In this document: positions 54,168-64,000 of the stretch, one piece after another
Layout: the number at the start of each line of letters is the position of its first letter
Position numbering within the stretch: position 1 is the first letter of the stretch
DNA from: Allobosea sp. WAO
Lineage (GTDB): Bacteria; Pseudomonadota; Alphaproteobacteria; Rhizobiales; Beijerinckiaceae
DNA length: 64,000 nt
NCBI RefSeq assembly: GCF_001509835.1
Contig: NZ_JXTJ01000004.1
Span: 62,001 to 126,000 of the forward strand
Reading direction: 5' to 3'
Translations under genes and position numbers: made by a program
Notes under the pieces: generated by a model
Databases searched by the model: none
The model's input: the letters and a program-made list of their open reading frames with translations, nothing else
Told to the model about the DNA's origin: nothing

Positions 54168-55226
54168 TCAGGCGACCCTGGTCGAATCCATCACAGCGTC
54201 CTCGGTGACGGTCCGATTGCGGCCGTCGCGTTTGGCCTGCATCAGCGCGCTGTCGGCCCGCTCGACGATAGAGCTGATCGTGTCGCCGCGATGATAGACC
54301 GCGACGCCGAGCGAGATGGTGATGCGGCCGAGGTTCTCATTGGTCGAACGCTTGACCAGCTCGCGCGTCAGCAAGGCCTGCCGCACGGTCTCGGCACCGA
54401 ATTTTCCGGCGGTGACGTCGGCATCGGGCAGGATGATCGCGAACTCCTCGCCGCCGAAGCGGGTGATCACCGCCTTGTCCTTGAACTTGTCCTTCATGGT
54501 CCGCGAGACCAGGCGCAACACCTGGTCGCCGGTGAGGTGGCCATGTGTGTCGTTGAAATGCTTGAAGAAGTCGATGTCGGCCATGACCAGCGCGAAGGGC
54601 TCGCGCCGCAAGGTGGCCTGATCGATCGCCTTCTGCAGCATCTCCTCGAAATGGCGGCGGTTGGCGAGGCCGGTCAGCGGGTCGGTCAGCGCTTCGGCGC
54701 GGGTCGATTCCAGTGCCTCGCGCAGATTGCGGATCTCATGGGCGCTTTCCCGCAGCTGGGTTTCGAGCTGGGTTTTGCGCGCGACTTCTTCACGGGTCGA
54801 AAGAACGAGCGCCTCGACCCATTCGCGCAAGCGCTGGCGATCCGCCGAAGGCGGAACTTCGTCGGACATGGCGCAGAGCCGGCCATGGTACTTTTCGCTG
54901 GAGGCGAGGGTCTGGTCGACCAGCGCCATCATCGCGTCGATCTCGCCGAGCACCTGCAGGCTGGTACGCTCGGCCTGGCGGGAGAGCCGCTCCGTACCGA
55001 TGAAGCGCTCATAGAGGGTGTCGATATCGGCGACGCCGACCTCGCCATTGCTGCCGGCGATGATCGCATTCATCGCGATGCTCAGTGCCGGCATCTCGCC
55101 GCTGAGATGGGCGTACCAGACTTCGAAGGCGCGGGGATACCCGGGCGAGTAATGTTGACGCATGGCGGCGACGACGCGCTCCGCCAGATCGTGAACCTGC
55201 GGCGAAGCTGAATTGTCGGTACTCAT
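54168..55226 (-). CDS. Cytosolic diguanylate cyclase (GGEEF)
   Basis: 352 residues from ATG 55226. No membrane helix. The N-terminal 165 residues are helical (LAERVVAAMRQHYSPGYPRAFEVWYAHLSG, quoted in part: RQHYSPGYPRAFEVWYAHL), a region often found in alphaproteobacterial soluble cyclases. A coiled coil (REEVARKTQLETQLRESAHE) links to the GGDEF domain with DPLTGLANRRHFEEM and the active site TRFGGEEFAIILP near 255. The RxxD inhibition site is missing at five residues upstream, unlike the cyclase at 6995-8206. The gene converges with the Fe-S carrier gene. Confidence 0.92.
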   Translation of the reverse strand: MSTDNSASPQVHDLAERVVAAMRQHYSPGYPRAFEVWYAHLSGEMPALSIAMNAIIAGSNGEVGVADIDTLYERFIGTERLSRQAERTSLQVLGEIDAMMALVDQTLASSEKYHGRLCAMSDEVPPSADRQRLREWVEALVLSTREEVARKTQLETQLRESAHEIRNLREALESTRAEALTDPLTGLANRRHFEEMLQKAIDQATLRREPFALVMADIDFFKHFNDTHGHLTGDQVLRLVSRTMKDKFKDKAVITRFGGEEFAIILPDADVTAGKFGAETVRQALLTRELVKRSTNENLGRITISLGVAVYHRGDTISSIVERADSALMQAKRDGRNRTVTEDAVMDSTRVA

Positions 55227-55447
55227 CACGCCTGTCCCCCGCCGGGCGATCACTCGTCTTGCGACGATGACCGGCCCTGCATCAACCGAAACGGGACATC
55301 CTGTCCTGGTCTGGCTGGAACAAGCTTCCCGCCGAAAGCCGGCGAGCGCCGACCTTCAACCCGGACGGGACCTTAAGGGAGTGGGGTTAAGGCAACGTTT
55401 CCTTGCCGAATTCTGCCGTTCGGCGGGCTCGATGCTTGAGGAAGACT

Positions 55448-56893
<1,446 letters not shown>

Positions 56894-57043
56894 CGAGGGT
56901 TGCGCTTCTTCTGGGTCGGTGACACGTGGCGGGATGACCGATCGACCACCACGGTGGCGCGACTTTGCTTGCCTGCGCGCCTTCGGACGTTCGTGGAATG
57001 CAGAAAAAGCAGGGCAAAGTCAACATTCTAGCGAGGTTAGGCG

Positions 57044-57763
57044 ATGATGAGCGCGAGAAGCATGGCAGTTCCCGAGCCCCTGGTGCTGATCCCGGGGCTG
57101 AATTGCACCGCAGCGCTCTATGCGCCGCAATGGCCGGCTTTGGCGCCCGGAAGGCCGATTCTTGTCGCTGAAACGAGTTCTGACGAGACTATCGGCGCGA
57201 TCGCCGAACGTCTGCTGGCGGCCGCGCCCGAGCGTTTCGCACTCTGCGGATTGTCGATGGGCGGCTACGTCGCCTTCGAGGTGATGCGGCGTGCGCCGAA
57301 GCGCGTGACGCGGCTGGCGCTGCTCGACACCAGCGCGAAACCCGCGACGCCGGAAACCAACCAGCCCCGCGAGCAGATGATCGCGCTCGCCGAGAAGGGT
57401 GCCTTCGACAACGTCACGACCCTGCTGTGGCAGAAGCTGGTGGCGCCGGCGCGGCTCGCCGACGAGGCGCTGCGGCTCGTGGTGCGCCAGATGTCCGAGG
57501 AGGTCGGCGCCGAGGGTTTCGTGCGCCAGCAGCGGGCGATCATGGGGCGGATCGATTCACGCCCCGGACTGTCGGCCATCGCGGTGCCGAGCCTGGTGAT
57601 CGTCGGCGCCGAGGACGAGATCACGCCGCCGGCCGAGGCGAAGACGATTGCGAGCGGAATCGGCGCCAGCGCGCGCTATCTGGAGATTCCGGGCTGCGGC
57701 CATCTCTCGACGCTGGAGGCGCCGGAGATCGTGACGAAGGCGCTGCTCGACTGGTTCGGCTGA
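57044..57763 (+). CDS. Alpha/beta hydrolase
   Basis: 239 residues. Catalytic triad visible: Ser in LCGLSMGGYVAFEVM (about 69), Asp in VGAEDEITPP and His in GCGHLSTLEAPE near the end. LVLIPGLNCTAALYAPQW is the oxyanion region. Similar to the small esterase/thioesterase-like hydrolases (RsbQ/PcaD-like lineage), substrate unknown. ATG 57044, 57047 and 57062 are all possible; GAGG lies before the first. It meets the small minus-strand gene at 57768 end to end. Confidence 0.87.
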   Translation: MMSARSMAVPEPLVLIPGLNCTAALYAPQWPALAPGRPILVAETSSDETIGAIAERLLAAAPERFALCGLSMGGYVAFEVMRRAPKRVTRLALLDTSAKPATPETNQPREQMIALAEKGAFDNVTTLLWQKLVAPARLADEALRLVVRQMSEEVGAEGFVRQQRAIMGRIDSRPGLSAIAVPSLVIVGAEDEITPPAEAKTIASGIGASARYLEIPGCGHLSTLEAPEIVTKALLDWFG

Positions 57764-57767
57764 GGCT

Positions 57768-58028
57768 TCAGCGCTGGACGACGCACGGGTCGAGCCTGGT
57801 CTCGCCGGCGCGCTTGGCGAGCGAGCCGGTGACCATCGGGTCGACGATCTGGCCCTTGGCGGCGGCGGTGGCGGCTTGCCGCATTCCGTCACGGTCGAGA
57901 TGGGCCGTCTGGTAGGAGACGAAATTGGCTGCGATCACCGAAAGGAAGGCGATCGCTGCGCCGGCTTTGGCGACATCGGCGACCATGCCGCCGTGTTCGT
58001 TGCGCAAGAAGGCCATGACGAGGCGCAT
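57768..58028 (-). CDS. Small single-pass membrane protein
   Basis: 86 residues from ATG 58028, with AGGAGA six bases upstream, the reason to accept it. MAFLRNEHGGMVADVAKAG is followed by one hydrophobic helix (AIAFLSVIAANFV, about 28-40), then a basic/polar tail with a single Cys near the end (DPCVVQR). The early F-(L)-N-E-G----E-like start vaguely recalls Flp pilin-like proteins, but the Gly-Glu cleavage signature is absent. Family not recognised. It sits end to end with the hydrolase gene. Confidence 0.55.
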   Translation of the reverse strand: MRLVMAFLRNEHGGMVADVAKAGAAIAFLSVIAANFVSYQTAHLDRDGMRQAATAAAKGQIVDPMVTGSLAKRAGETRLDPCVVQR

Positions 58029-58154
58029 CGCGCTCTCCTGAAAGAAGGCATGGCGTCAGACGCCGACAAGCAGAGAATGCAACCGAGCCTGTAAAGACTT
58101 GGTTAGCGAAATTGTCGCGTGGCCGAAGACTGCATAAGGCGCCGGCCTGGAAGG

Positions 58155-59042
58155 TCAGGTCGCCGAGGGCAGGGCGCCGATGCCTCTGCCGACCCCTTCC
58201 AGATTCGCCCGGTTCTCGCGGAAGACCCGGCGCAGCTCCGCCAGCACGGCAAGCACCGCCGGGCGCTGACGGGCGATCTCGTGCGAGACGAGGAAGATCG
58301 CGTCGGCGGTCGCCTCCGGTGGCTCCTCGATGCGGACGAGGTTCTCGTCGGCATCGGCGATGAAGCAAGGCGCCATCGAGACCGCGCCGGAAGAGCGGAT
58401 GCTTTCGTAGCGTGCGGCGGAATCGGCGACCCGCGCCGCGATCGGCCGGCCGGCGGCCCAGGCGAGGATATGCTCGTCTATTCGTGAGGAGACATCGCGG
58501 CTGACCGAGATGATCGGCGCCTTGGCCGGGTCGACGCCGCGCTTGGTATAGAGCGCCTGCACGAGCCGGCCGACCTTCTGGCCGAAATAGCCGTTGCCCT
58601 CCGGCGGCTTGCGCATGCGGATCGCGATCTCGGCCTCGCCGCGGGCAAGGTCGAGCCGCTCGCGCGTGCTGAGTATCACGATCTCGACGCCGCCGGCGGC
58701 CGCCGAGAGCCGCGTCGCGTTCATGGTGAGGAGCAGGCTGATCGAGGTCGTCGCGGTGATCCGCACCGGCGCATCGTCGGCGGGCAGGGCTGCCTTCGCG
58801 CGGTTGGCGAAGCGGGCGGCCGCCGCGGCGACTGCTGCCGCCTCCTGCGCCAGCGCCGCGCCGATTTCGGTCGGGATCAGGCGGTTGGCGCCGCGCTTGA
58901 ACAGGGGAAAGCCGAGCCTCGCCTCGAAGCTGCGCAACCGTCTTGCGACCGTGGTCTCGCTCAGCCCGAGCGCCACCGCCGCCACGGCCAGCGCACCGGC
59001 GGTCGCGACCGCGTGGAAGATCTCGATATCCTCCCAAGGCAT
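58155..59042 (-). CDS. LysR-family transcriptional regulator
   Basis: 295 residues from ATG 59042 (an in-frame ATG at 59093 adds 17 residues). The helix-turn-helix is DIEIFHAVATAGALAVAAVA and LGLSETTVARRLRSFEARLG, followed by LFKRGANRLIPTEIG. The effector domain (VRITATTSISLLLTMN onwards) is typical. The LysR type with 'E-TVARRL-FEA-LG' resembles the group that regulates neighbouring divergent genes, but the divergent side here holds only a 219-bp gap and then parE in the same direction. Target unknown. Confidence 0.92.
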   Translation of the reverse strand: MPWEDIEIFHAVATAGALAVAAVALGLSETTVARRLRSFEARLGFPLFKRGANRLIPTEIGAALAQEAAAVAAAAARFANRAKAALPADDAPVRITATTSISLLLTMNATRLSAAAGGVEIVILSTRERLDLARGEAEIAIRMRKPPEGNGYFGQKVGRLVQALYTKRGVDPAKAPIISVSRDVSSRIDEHILAWAAGRPIAARVADSAARYESIRSSGAVSMAPCFIADADENLVRIEEPPEATADAIFLVSHEIARQRPAVLAVLAELRRVFRENRANLEGVGRGIGALPSAT

Positions 59043-59261
59043 GGCCCCGGGCACGCCGTCGCGTCGAGATGGAGAGGAAGCAGGCTGCCCCATGCGATCA
59101 GCTGCCAGCGGCAGGGCGTGGAGGCTGGATGCTCCGGCGTTTCATGGCAGGTACAGGATGAGAGGTTTCGCATGCGGACAGGATGTCCGCATGGCAGTGT
59201 TCCCGCAGCCCGGCAGGAATGCGGGGGAGCCCGGCGCGGTCGCCGCTGCCGGGCCGCGAGA

Positions 59262-61319
59262 TCACAGGTCGATCAGCTCGCCGGCGAACGCGGCGCGTTC
59301 CTGGATGAAGACGAAGCGGGCTTCGGGCTTGTTGCCCATCAGCCGTTCGACCGTATCCGAGGTCTCCTGCTTGTTTTCGTGATCGACCATCACCTTCAGC
59401 AGCAGACGCTTGGCCGGGTCCATGGTCGTCTCCTTGAGCTCGGCCGGCATCATCTCGCCGAGGCCCTTGAAGCGGCCGATCTCCGGCTTCTTGCCCTTGA
59501 ACACCGTCTCGAGCAGTTCGGCCTTGTGGGCGTCGTCGCGGGCATAGACCGACTTGCTGCCGTGGCGTAGCCGGTAGAGCGGCGGCACGGACAGGTAGAG
59601 GTGCCCCTTTTCGATCAGGCGCGGCATCTGGCGCCAGAAGAAGGTGACCAGCAGCGAGGCGATATGGGCGCCGTCGACGTCCGCGTCGGTCATCACGATG
59701 ACCTTCTCGTAGCGCAGGTCGTCCTCGCGGAACTGCGTGCCGATGCCGCAGCCGAGCGCCAGGATCAGGTCGGCGAGCTGCTGATTGGCGTTGAGCTTGT
59801 CCCGCGTGGCATTGGCGACGTTGAGGATCTTGCCGCGCAGCGGCAAGATCGCCTGCGTCTTGCGGTTGCGGGCCTGCTTGGCCGAGCCGCCGGCCGAGTC
59901 ACCCTCGACGATGAATAGCTCCGAGCCGGCCGCGCCGGCATTGCTGCAGTCCGCGAGCTTGCCGGGCAGGCGCAGCTTGCGCGTCGCGGTCTTGCGCGAG
60001 ACTTCCTTTTCGAGCCGGCGGCGCAGACGCTCGTCGGCGCGGTCGACCGACCAGTCGAGGAGCCGCAGCGCTTGCTGCGGCGAGGCGGCGAGCCAGTGGT
60101 CGAAGGCATCGCGCACGGCATTCTCGACGATGCGGGCCGCCTCGAGCGTCGCCAGCTTGTCCTTGGTCTGGCCCTGGAATTCCGGCTCGCGGATGAAGAC
60201 CGAGAGCATGGCGGTGCAGGTCGCCATCACGTCGTCGGAGGTGACCTGAGCCATGCGCTTGCTCTGGCCGATGCGCTCGGCGTGGTCGCGCAGGCCGCGC
60301 AGCAGGGCGATGCGCAGGCCCTGCTCATGCGTGCCGCCCTCAGGCGTCGGAATAGTGTTGCAGTAGGAGGAGCTGAAGCCGTCCTCGCCGGTGGCGAGCC
60401 AGGCGACCGCCCATTCGAGCGAGCCGTGGCCGCCTTCCTTGGTGACCTTGCCGCCGAAGATCGGCTCGGCGACCAGATCCTTGCCCTCGATCTCGCCGGC
60501 GAGATAGTCGCGCAGGCCGCCGGGGAACTTGAACACCGCCTCGGCCGCGACATCGCCCTCCGGCTTGAGCAAACTCGGTGCGCAGCGCCAGCGGATCTCG
60601 ACGCCGCCGAAGAGGTAGGCCTTCGAGCGGGCCATCCGGAACAGGCGTGCCGGCACGAAATGCGCGCCCTCACCGAAGATCTGGGCATCGGGATGGAAGC
60701 GCACGCGGGTGCCGCGCCGGTTGGCGACGCGCCCGACCGTCTCCAGCGGACCCTGCGGAATGCCGCGCGAGAAGATCTGGCGGTACAGCACCTGCCCGCG
60801 TGCGACCTCGACCTCGAGCCGGTCGGAGAGGGCGTTGACGACGGACACGCCGACGCCGTGCAGGCCGCCCGAGGTCTCGTAGGCCCGGGAGTCGAATTTT
60901 CCGCCGGCGTGCAGGATCGTCATGATCACTTCGAGGGCGGACTTGCCGGGAAACTTCGGGTGCGGATCGACCGGGATGCCACGGCCATTGTCGGTGACGG
61001 CGAGCGAACCGTCCTCGAAAAGCTCGACATCAATGAAGGTGGCGTGGCCGGCGACGGCCTCGTCCATGGCGTTGTCGATCACCTCGGCGAAGAGGTGGTG
61101 CAAAGCGCGCTCATCGGTGCCGCCGATGTACATGCCGGGGCGCCGGCGCACGGGCTCGAGCCCTTCCAGCACCTCGATCGCCGAGGCGTCGTAACCGGCT
61201 TCCGAAAGGGTCCCGGAGCGGGCAGGGGCACGCGCCGACTTCGGCGGCGCGGCGGCGGGCGCGTGCGATTCCGCGCGCTCCAGCTTGCCTTCGTCGTCGC
61301 CGAAAAGATCGTCAGCCAT
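59262..61319 (-). CDS. parE: DNA topoisomerase IV subunit B
   Basis: 685 residues. GHKL ATPase: [55 protein letters not shown]. The TOPRIM region has [20 protein letters not shown] and [20 protein letters not shown], and the C-terminus [20 protein letters not shown]. ParE, not GyrB, because of the [19 protein letters not shown] stretch and the short length. With ParC it unlinks replicated chromosomes. An Ala/Pro-rich N-terminal extension of about 35 residues comes before [20 protein letters not shown]. Confidence 0.95.
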   Translation of the reverse strand: MADDLFGDDEGKLERAESHAPAAAPPKSARAPARSGTLSEAGYDASAIEVLEGLEPVRRRPGMYIGGTDERALHHLFAEVIDNAMDEAVAGHATFIDVELFEDGSLAVTDNGRGIPVDPHPKFPGKSALEVIMTILHAGGKFDSRAYETSGGLHGVGVSVVNALSDRLEVEVARGQVLYRQIFSRGIPQGPLETVGRVANRRGTRVRFHPDAQIFGEGAHFVPARLFRMARSKAYLFGGVEIRWRCAPSLLKPEGDVAAEAVFKFPGGLRDYLAGEIEGKDLVAEPIFGGKVTKEGGHGSLEWAVAWLATGEDGFSSSYCNTIPTPEGGTHEQGLRIALLRGLRDHAERIGQSKRMAQVTSDDVMATCTAMLSVFIREPEFQGQTKDKLATLEAARIVENAVRDAFDHWLAASPQQALRLLDWSVDRADERLRRRLEKEVSRKTATRKLRLPGKLADCSNAGAAGSELFIVEGDSAGGSAKQARNRKTQAILPLRGKILNVANATRDKLNANQQLADLILALGCGIGTQFREDDLRYEKVIVMTDADVDGAHIASLLVTFFWRQMPRLIEKGHLYLSVPPLYRLRHGSKSVYARDDAHKAELLETVFKGKKPEIGRFKGLGEMMPAELKETTMDPAKRLLLKVMVDHENKQETSDTVERLMGNKPEARFVFIQERAAFAGELIDL

Positions 61320-61620
61320 CGCTTTTGCGCCCAGGTGATTCGTAACACGAAAATATAGCGCATTCGCTGCCCGGCAGTGGCAAGCAAGGCGCTACCTGCC
61401 CGCAATAGACCGATATCGCCTCCGCCGGAAGGCCGGATGGCAAGCGGGGGACCGAATGTCACGGCGCCGTCACGCTCGCCTGTCAAGAGCAAGGGAACTT
61501 CAAGCGCCGCTGCGCGGTTCAGGCATCGTTAACCATACCGCCCCGATGCTCGCCATTGTCCGGCGCGGGCTTGGCTTGGTCGGTGGTTTGGATATGCTGG
61601 TGCTCAAGGGGAGGAATGCC
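61320..61620. other. Interval between parE and a small membrane protein gene
   Basis: About 300 bases without a gene I can support. It must hold the parE promoter (AT-rich near 61345-61360, AACACGAAAATATAG) and that of the rightward small gene. A GTTC-N7-GTTA sequence at 61517-61531 is one base short of a LexA-type box. Frames open here belong to the possible longer form of the gene at 61621. Confidence 0.4.
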
Positions 61621-61821
61621 GTGGCGTCGCGTGCCGTAGTGCCGAAGATCAGGCTTGCCGGGCTCGAACGTGCGGCGCGCCATGCCGGCGAGGCTTTCGC
61701 CTATGAGGAGCTTTCCGGCCACCCCGACACCCGTGACGCTGAGACAGCGCAACTGCGCCGTCTGTGGTGGCTCGCCGCGGCGGTTGCGCTGGTCGGACTG
61801 GTCGCCCTCGCACTGCGCTGA
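61621..61821 (+). CDS. Small tail-anchored membrane protein
   Basis: 66 residues from GTG 61621, chosen because AAGGGGAGG ends six bases upstream; in-frame ATGs at 61546 and 61594 have weaker sites. A polar N-terminal part (RAVVPKIRLAGLERAARHAG, then YEELSGHPDTRDAETAQLRR) precedes one C-terminal helix LWWLAAAVALVGLVALALR with almost nothing after it, a tail-anchor layout. Family not recognised. Confidence 0.6.
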   Translation: MASRAVVPKIRLAGLERAARHAGEAFAYEELSGHPDTRDAETAQLRRLWWLAAAVALVGLVALALR

Positions 61822-61878
61822 GGCGGCGTCAGCCCTTCTTCAATCTTTCGCCGTTAGAAGGCCTCTGCGGAGGTCGTC

Positions 61879-63114
61879 ATGCGCGTAGTCGTCGTCAGTG
61901 ATTTCGGTGCCGTCAACGGCGGCGCCGCCAAGGTCGCGATCGAGAGCGCGCGCGGGCTCGCCGAGTTGGGCGTCGATGTCGTCTTCGCCTGCGCGATCGG
62001 CCCGGTTTCCGACAGGCTGGATCACCCCCGCATCACCGTCGCGCGCTATCCGGGCGAAGAGGTCTGGCAGGTCGGCAGCAAGATCGTGGCGGCCCGCCAG
62101 GGCATCTGGAATGCAGCCGCCCATGATTTCCTGAGCGCCTTGCTGGCAGAGCAGCCGCGCCGCGAAACCCTCGTGCACCTGCATCAGTGGACCAAGGCTT
62201 TCAGCCCGGCTGCGATCGCCGCGGCTGGCGCCAGCGGACTGCCGGTTGCCATCACCATGCACGACTACTTCTCCTTCTGCCCGACCGGCGCCTATTTCGA
62301 CTTCAAGGCCGGCGCCGCCTGCCAGCAGAGCCCGATGTCTGTCGGCTGCATTACCGCCAACTGCGACCGGGCGTCCTATGTCCACAAGGTGGTGCGCGTC
62401 GCCCGGCAATGGCGTTCAGACGAGGCGATGCGGAGCCTAACGGCACCACTTTTCATCCATGTCAGCGATTTCGCCCGGCGCTTCGCCGAACCCTTCCTGC
62501 CGAAGCGGGCACGGCACGTCGTGGTGGAAAACATGATGGAGGCGCAGCGGCGGGCGCCTGCCGATGTGGCGTCCAACAAGCACGCGCTGTTTCTCGGCCG
62601 TTTCACGCAGGAAAAGGCCGGAGATGTGCTGGCGCGCGCTGCGCTCATCGCCGACATGCCGGTGCGCTTCGTCGGCGAGGGGCCGCTTACCGGTGAGATC
62701 GCCCGGATCAACCCGCGCGCGGATATACGCGGCTGGGTGTCGGCCGATCATGTCTTCGACGAGATCGCGCAGGCGCGCTGCCTGGTGCTGCCCTCGCTTT
62801 GGTATGAGCCTGGACCTCTGGTGATCGCCGAAGCGCGTTCGCTGGGCGTGCCCGTCGTGCTGGCGCGCACCACCGGTCCGGCAAGCTGGATCGCGGATGG
62901 CGAGGACGGAATCCTCGTCGAGGGCGGCGATGTCGATGGGCTGAGCGAGGCCTTGATGCGGATGCAGAGCGACGAGGTTGCGGCGCGCATGGGCGCAGCC
63001 GCCTATCGCCGCTACTGGGACGACCCGCTGACCACGGGGCGCCATGTCGAGCGCACGGTCGCGGCCTATCGCAACCTGCTGACAGTCGCCACAGATCAGG
63101 CCGCCAGCGCCTGA
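61879..63114 (+). CDS. Glycosyltransferase family 4 (GT-B fold)
   Basis: 411 residues. MRVVVVSDFGAVNGGAAKVA is the donor-independent N-terminal start of GT4 enzymes. LVHLHQWTKAFSPAAIAAAG and ITMHDYFSFCPTGAYFDF follow, with a small Cys cluster (ACQQ, VGCITANCDRAS) typical of GT4 members with a Cys-rich insertion. The C-terminal nucleotide-sugar site is ALFLGRFTQEKAGDVL and LPSLWYEPGPLVIAEARSLG, where the Glu binds the sugar nucleotide. Probably adds a sugar to a surface polysaccharide or lipid (inference). Its 3' end overlaps the FkbM gene on the other strand by 19 bases. Confidence 0.9.
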   Translation: MRVVVVSDFGAVNGGAAKVAIESARGLAELGVDVVFACAIGPVSDRLDHPRITVARYPGEEVWQVGSKIVAARQGIWNAAAHDFLSALLAEQPRRETLVHLHQWTKAFSPAAIAAAGASGLPVAITMHDYFSFCPTGAYFDFKAGAACQQSPMSVGCITANCDRASYVHKVVRVARQWRSDEAMRSLTAPLFIHVSDFARRFAEPFLPKRARHVVVENMMEAQRRAPADVASNKHALFLGRFTQEKAGDVLARAALIADMPVRFVGEGPLTGEIARINPRADIRGWVSADHVFDEIAQARCLVLPSLWYEPGPLVIAEARSLGVPVVLARTTGPASWIADGEDGILVEGGDVDGLSEALMRMQSDEVAARMGAAAYRRYWDDPLTTGRHVERTVAAYRNLLTVATDQAASA

Positions 63115-64000
63115 TCCGCAATGATCGCAGCCCATTGCGATGATTGCTTCAGCGCGATCAGGTTGTAGCCCTTGGTGCGGTCGCGCTTGTGCGCGTCGAG
63201 TTCGCCCGCTTCCGAGATAGCGACGATGCCGTCGTCGAGCAGCAGATGGACCGCAAGGCCACGCTCTTCGAGGATGTGCCGGGTCAAGCCATGCGTCGGG
63301 TCGGAGCCGTGGTCTTCGTAGATCACCAGCGCGTCGCCGCGCAGCGCCTGCTCCATCCCAGCGAGTGCCTCGCGCTCGACACCTTCGACGTCGAGCTTGA
63401 CCACCAACCGTCGCCCCGTCCAGCCCTGCTCGGCGAGCAGGTCGTCGATCGAGATCGAGGTGACGCTTTCGCCGTTGGAAGCTTCGCCGTCGGACGCGAT
63501 GCCACGGGCTTCGTGTGCCTCCGCGTTGAGCCAGACCGCCACGCCCGAGCGATCGAGGATGGCACGATGGAATGCGGCGACCCTCTCGGCGTGCGGCGCG
63601 ACGTTTTGAGTCAGCAAGGCGAATGTCGGAGCTGAGGCCTCGATCGCGAGGACCGGCTTGCGGCCTCCGGTGCGAGAGGCGACGAACACCGACCAGTAGC
63701 CGATATTCGCACCGCAATCGACGAAGCCATAGTCGGCTCCGGCAAGCAGCCGCAGGAAGCGCGCCATTTCCGGCTCGTGATCATAGGATCGCAGCAGCAT
63801 CCGGTTCCAATAGGGATCGCTGGCGGGAAAGCTGATCTGAGCGTCCGGGCCGAGCCCGATCCGCGCGGTGCGTCCGGCCCAGGCCGTGTTGCCGACCAGC
63901 CGGCAGGCTTTGTAGAGGCCGCGTTGCATTAGGGGGCGCGAGAGTGCGCCATAGGCATCGAGTGCTCCGATGAGGGCGCGCTGGCGCCAGTCGCCGGCGA
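63096..64000 (-). CDS. FkbM-family SAM-dependent methyltransferase (5' end beyond the window)
   Basis: At least 300 residues; the frame stays open from the ATG at 63929 back to the window edge and reads sensibly there (RQRALIGALDAYGALSRPLM), so the true start lies to the right of 64000. Motif I is FVDCGANIGYWSVFVAS, then LAIEASAPTFALLTQNV and the family-typical LVVKLDVEGVEREALAGME. Its substrate may be a glycan, since a GT4 gene lies tail to tail with it; FkbM methyltransferases often decorate surface sugars. Confidence 0.85.
   Translation of the reverse strand, partial: AGDWRQRALIGALDAYGALSRPLMQRGLYKACRLVGNTAWAGRTARIGLGPDAQISFPASDPYWNRMLLRSYDHEPEMARFLRLLAGADYGFVDCGANIGYWSVFVASRTGGRKPVLAIEASAPTFALLTQNVAPHAERVAAFHRAILDRSGVAVWLNAEAHEARGIASDGEASNGESVTSISIDDLLAEQGWTGRRLVVKLDVEGVEREALAGMEQALRGDALVIYEDHGSDPTHGLTRHILEERGLAVHLLLDDGIVAISEAGELDAHKRDRTKGYNLIALKQSSQWAAIIADQALAA

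Noticed and set aside
61517..61531. GTTC-N7-GTTA between parE and the small membrane protein gene
   Set aside because: One base differs from the LexA box in a fixed position and there is a single copy only, so it is not called as a site.

Overview
The window looks like an ordinary stretch of a high-GC alphaproteobacterial chromosome, most likely Rhizobiales (Bosea-like; this is inferred from gene style, not proven). The clues are the lolD-dnaE neighbourhood, an APS-type cysHDN operon, a pyrB paired with a metal-site-deficient PyrC homologue, an alphaproteobacterial-type LexA box (GAAC-N7-GAAC), CheR-tethered MCPs and small 'FPASDP' proteins. I see no phage, transposon, CRISPR array, rRNA or tRNA.

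Layout. 1-5.5 kb: 3' end of lolD, an EamA transporter, a 36-residue membrane protein behind two tandem LexA boxes, then dnaE (Pol III alpha). 5.6-9.1 kb: FkbM methyltransferase overlapping pncA, a diguanylate cyclase and small exported or cytosolic proteins. 9.4-12.8 kb: cysH-cysD-cysN for sulfate assimilation; CysN carries an extra C-terminal membrane-like domain. 12.9-21.1 kb: a catabolic cluster for aerobic 2-aminobenzoate (anthranilate) breakdown through its CoA thioester. It has a minus-strand operon (SDR, MarR, enoyl-CoA hydratase, acyl-CoA dehydrogenase, CoA ligase, RidA) divergent from the bifunctional anthraniloyl-CoA monooxygenase, with an identical 15-bp site at each promoter. 21-27.5 kb: a VOC dioxygenase with a clear terminator, a DUF2778 L,D-transpeptidase-like protein, DUF6152/DUF6644 partners and an MCP. 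27.5-35.6 kb: topA, panB, pyrB-pyrC-like, plsY-dprA. 35.6-38.6 kb: small exported proteins, two of them paralogues sharing an IRDPAGG motif, and ruvX.

38.6-45.8 kb: a probable sulfolactate catabolic locus. A GntR regulator and a TctC-type binding protein run leftward. SuyA, SuyB, a GNAT protein, a YeiH-type exporter, an SlcC-like and a ComC-like dehydrogenase run rightward from a shared control region holding a perfect 14-bp palindrome. Together they would interconvert (S)- and (R)-sulfolactate through sulfopyruvate, split (R)-sulfolactate into pyruvate and sulfite, and export the sulfur anion.

45.9-64 kb: a small lipoprotein, adenine deaminase, a metallo-beta-lactamase-fold hydrolase, gatCA (no gatB in view), PhzF, MmcQ/YjbR, a second Ldh2-family dehydrogenase, an A-type Fe-S carrier, a second diguanylate cyclase, a DEAD-box helicase, an alpha/beta hydrolase, a LysR regulator, parE, small membrane proteins, a GT4 glycosyltransferase and an FkbM methyltransferase running off the right edge.

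Family names come from recognising motifs by eye; no database search was run. The most interesting signals are the LexA-box/small-membrane-protein pair, the CysN fusion, RidA in an enamine-producing pathway, and the sulfolactate locus with its embedded acetyltransferase.
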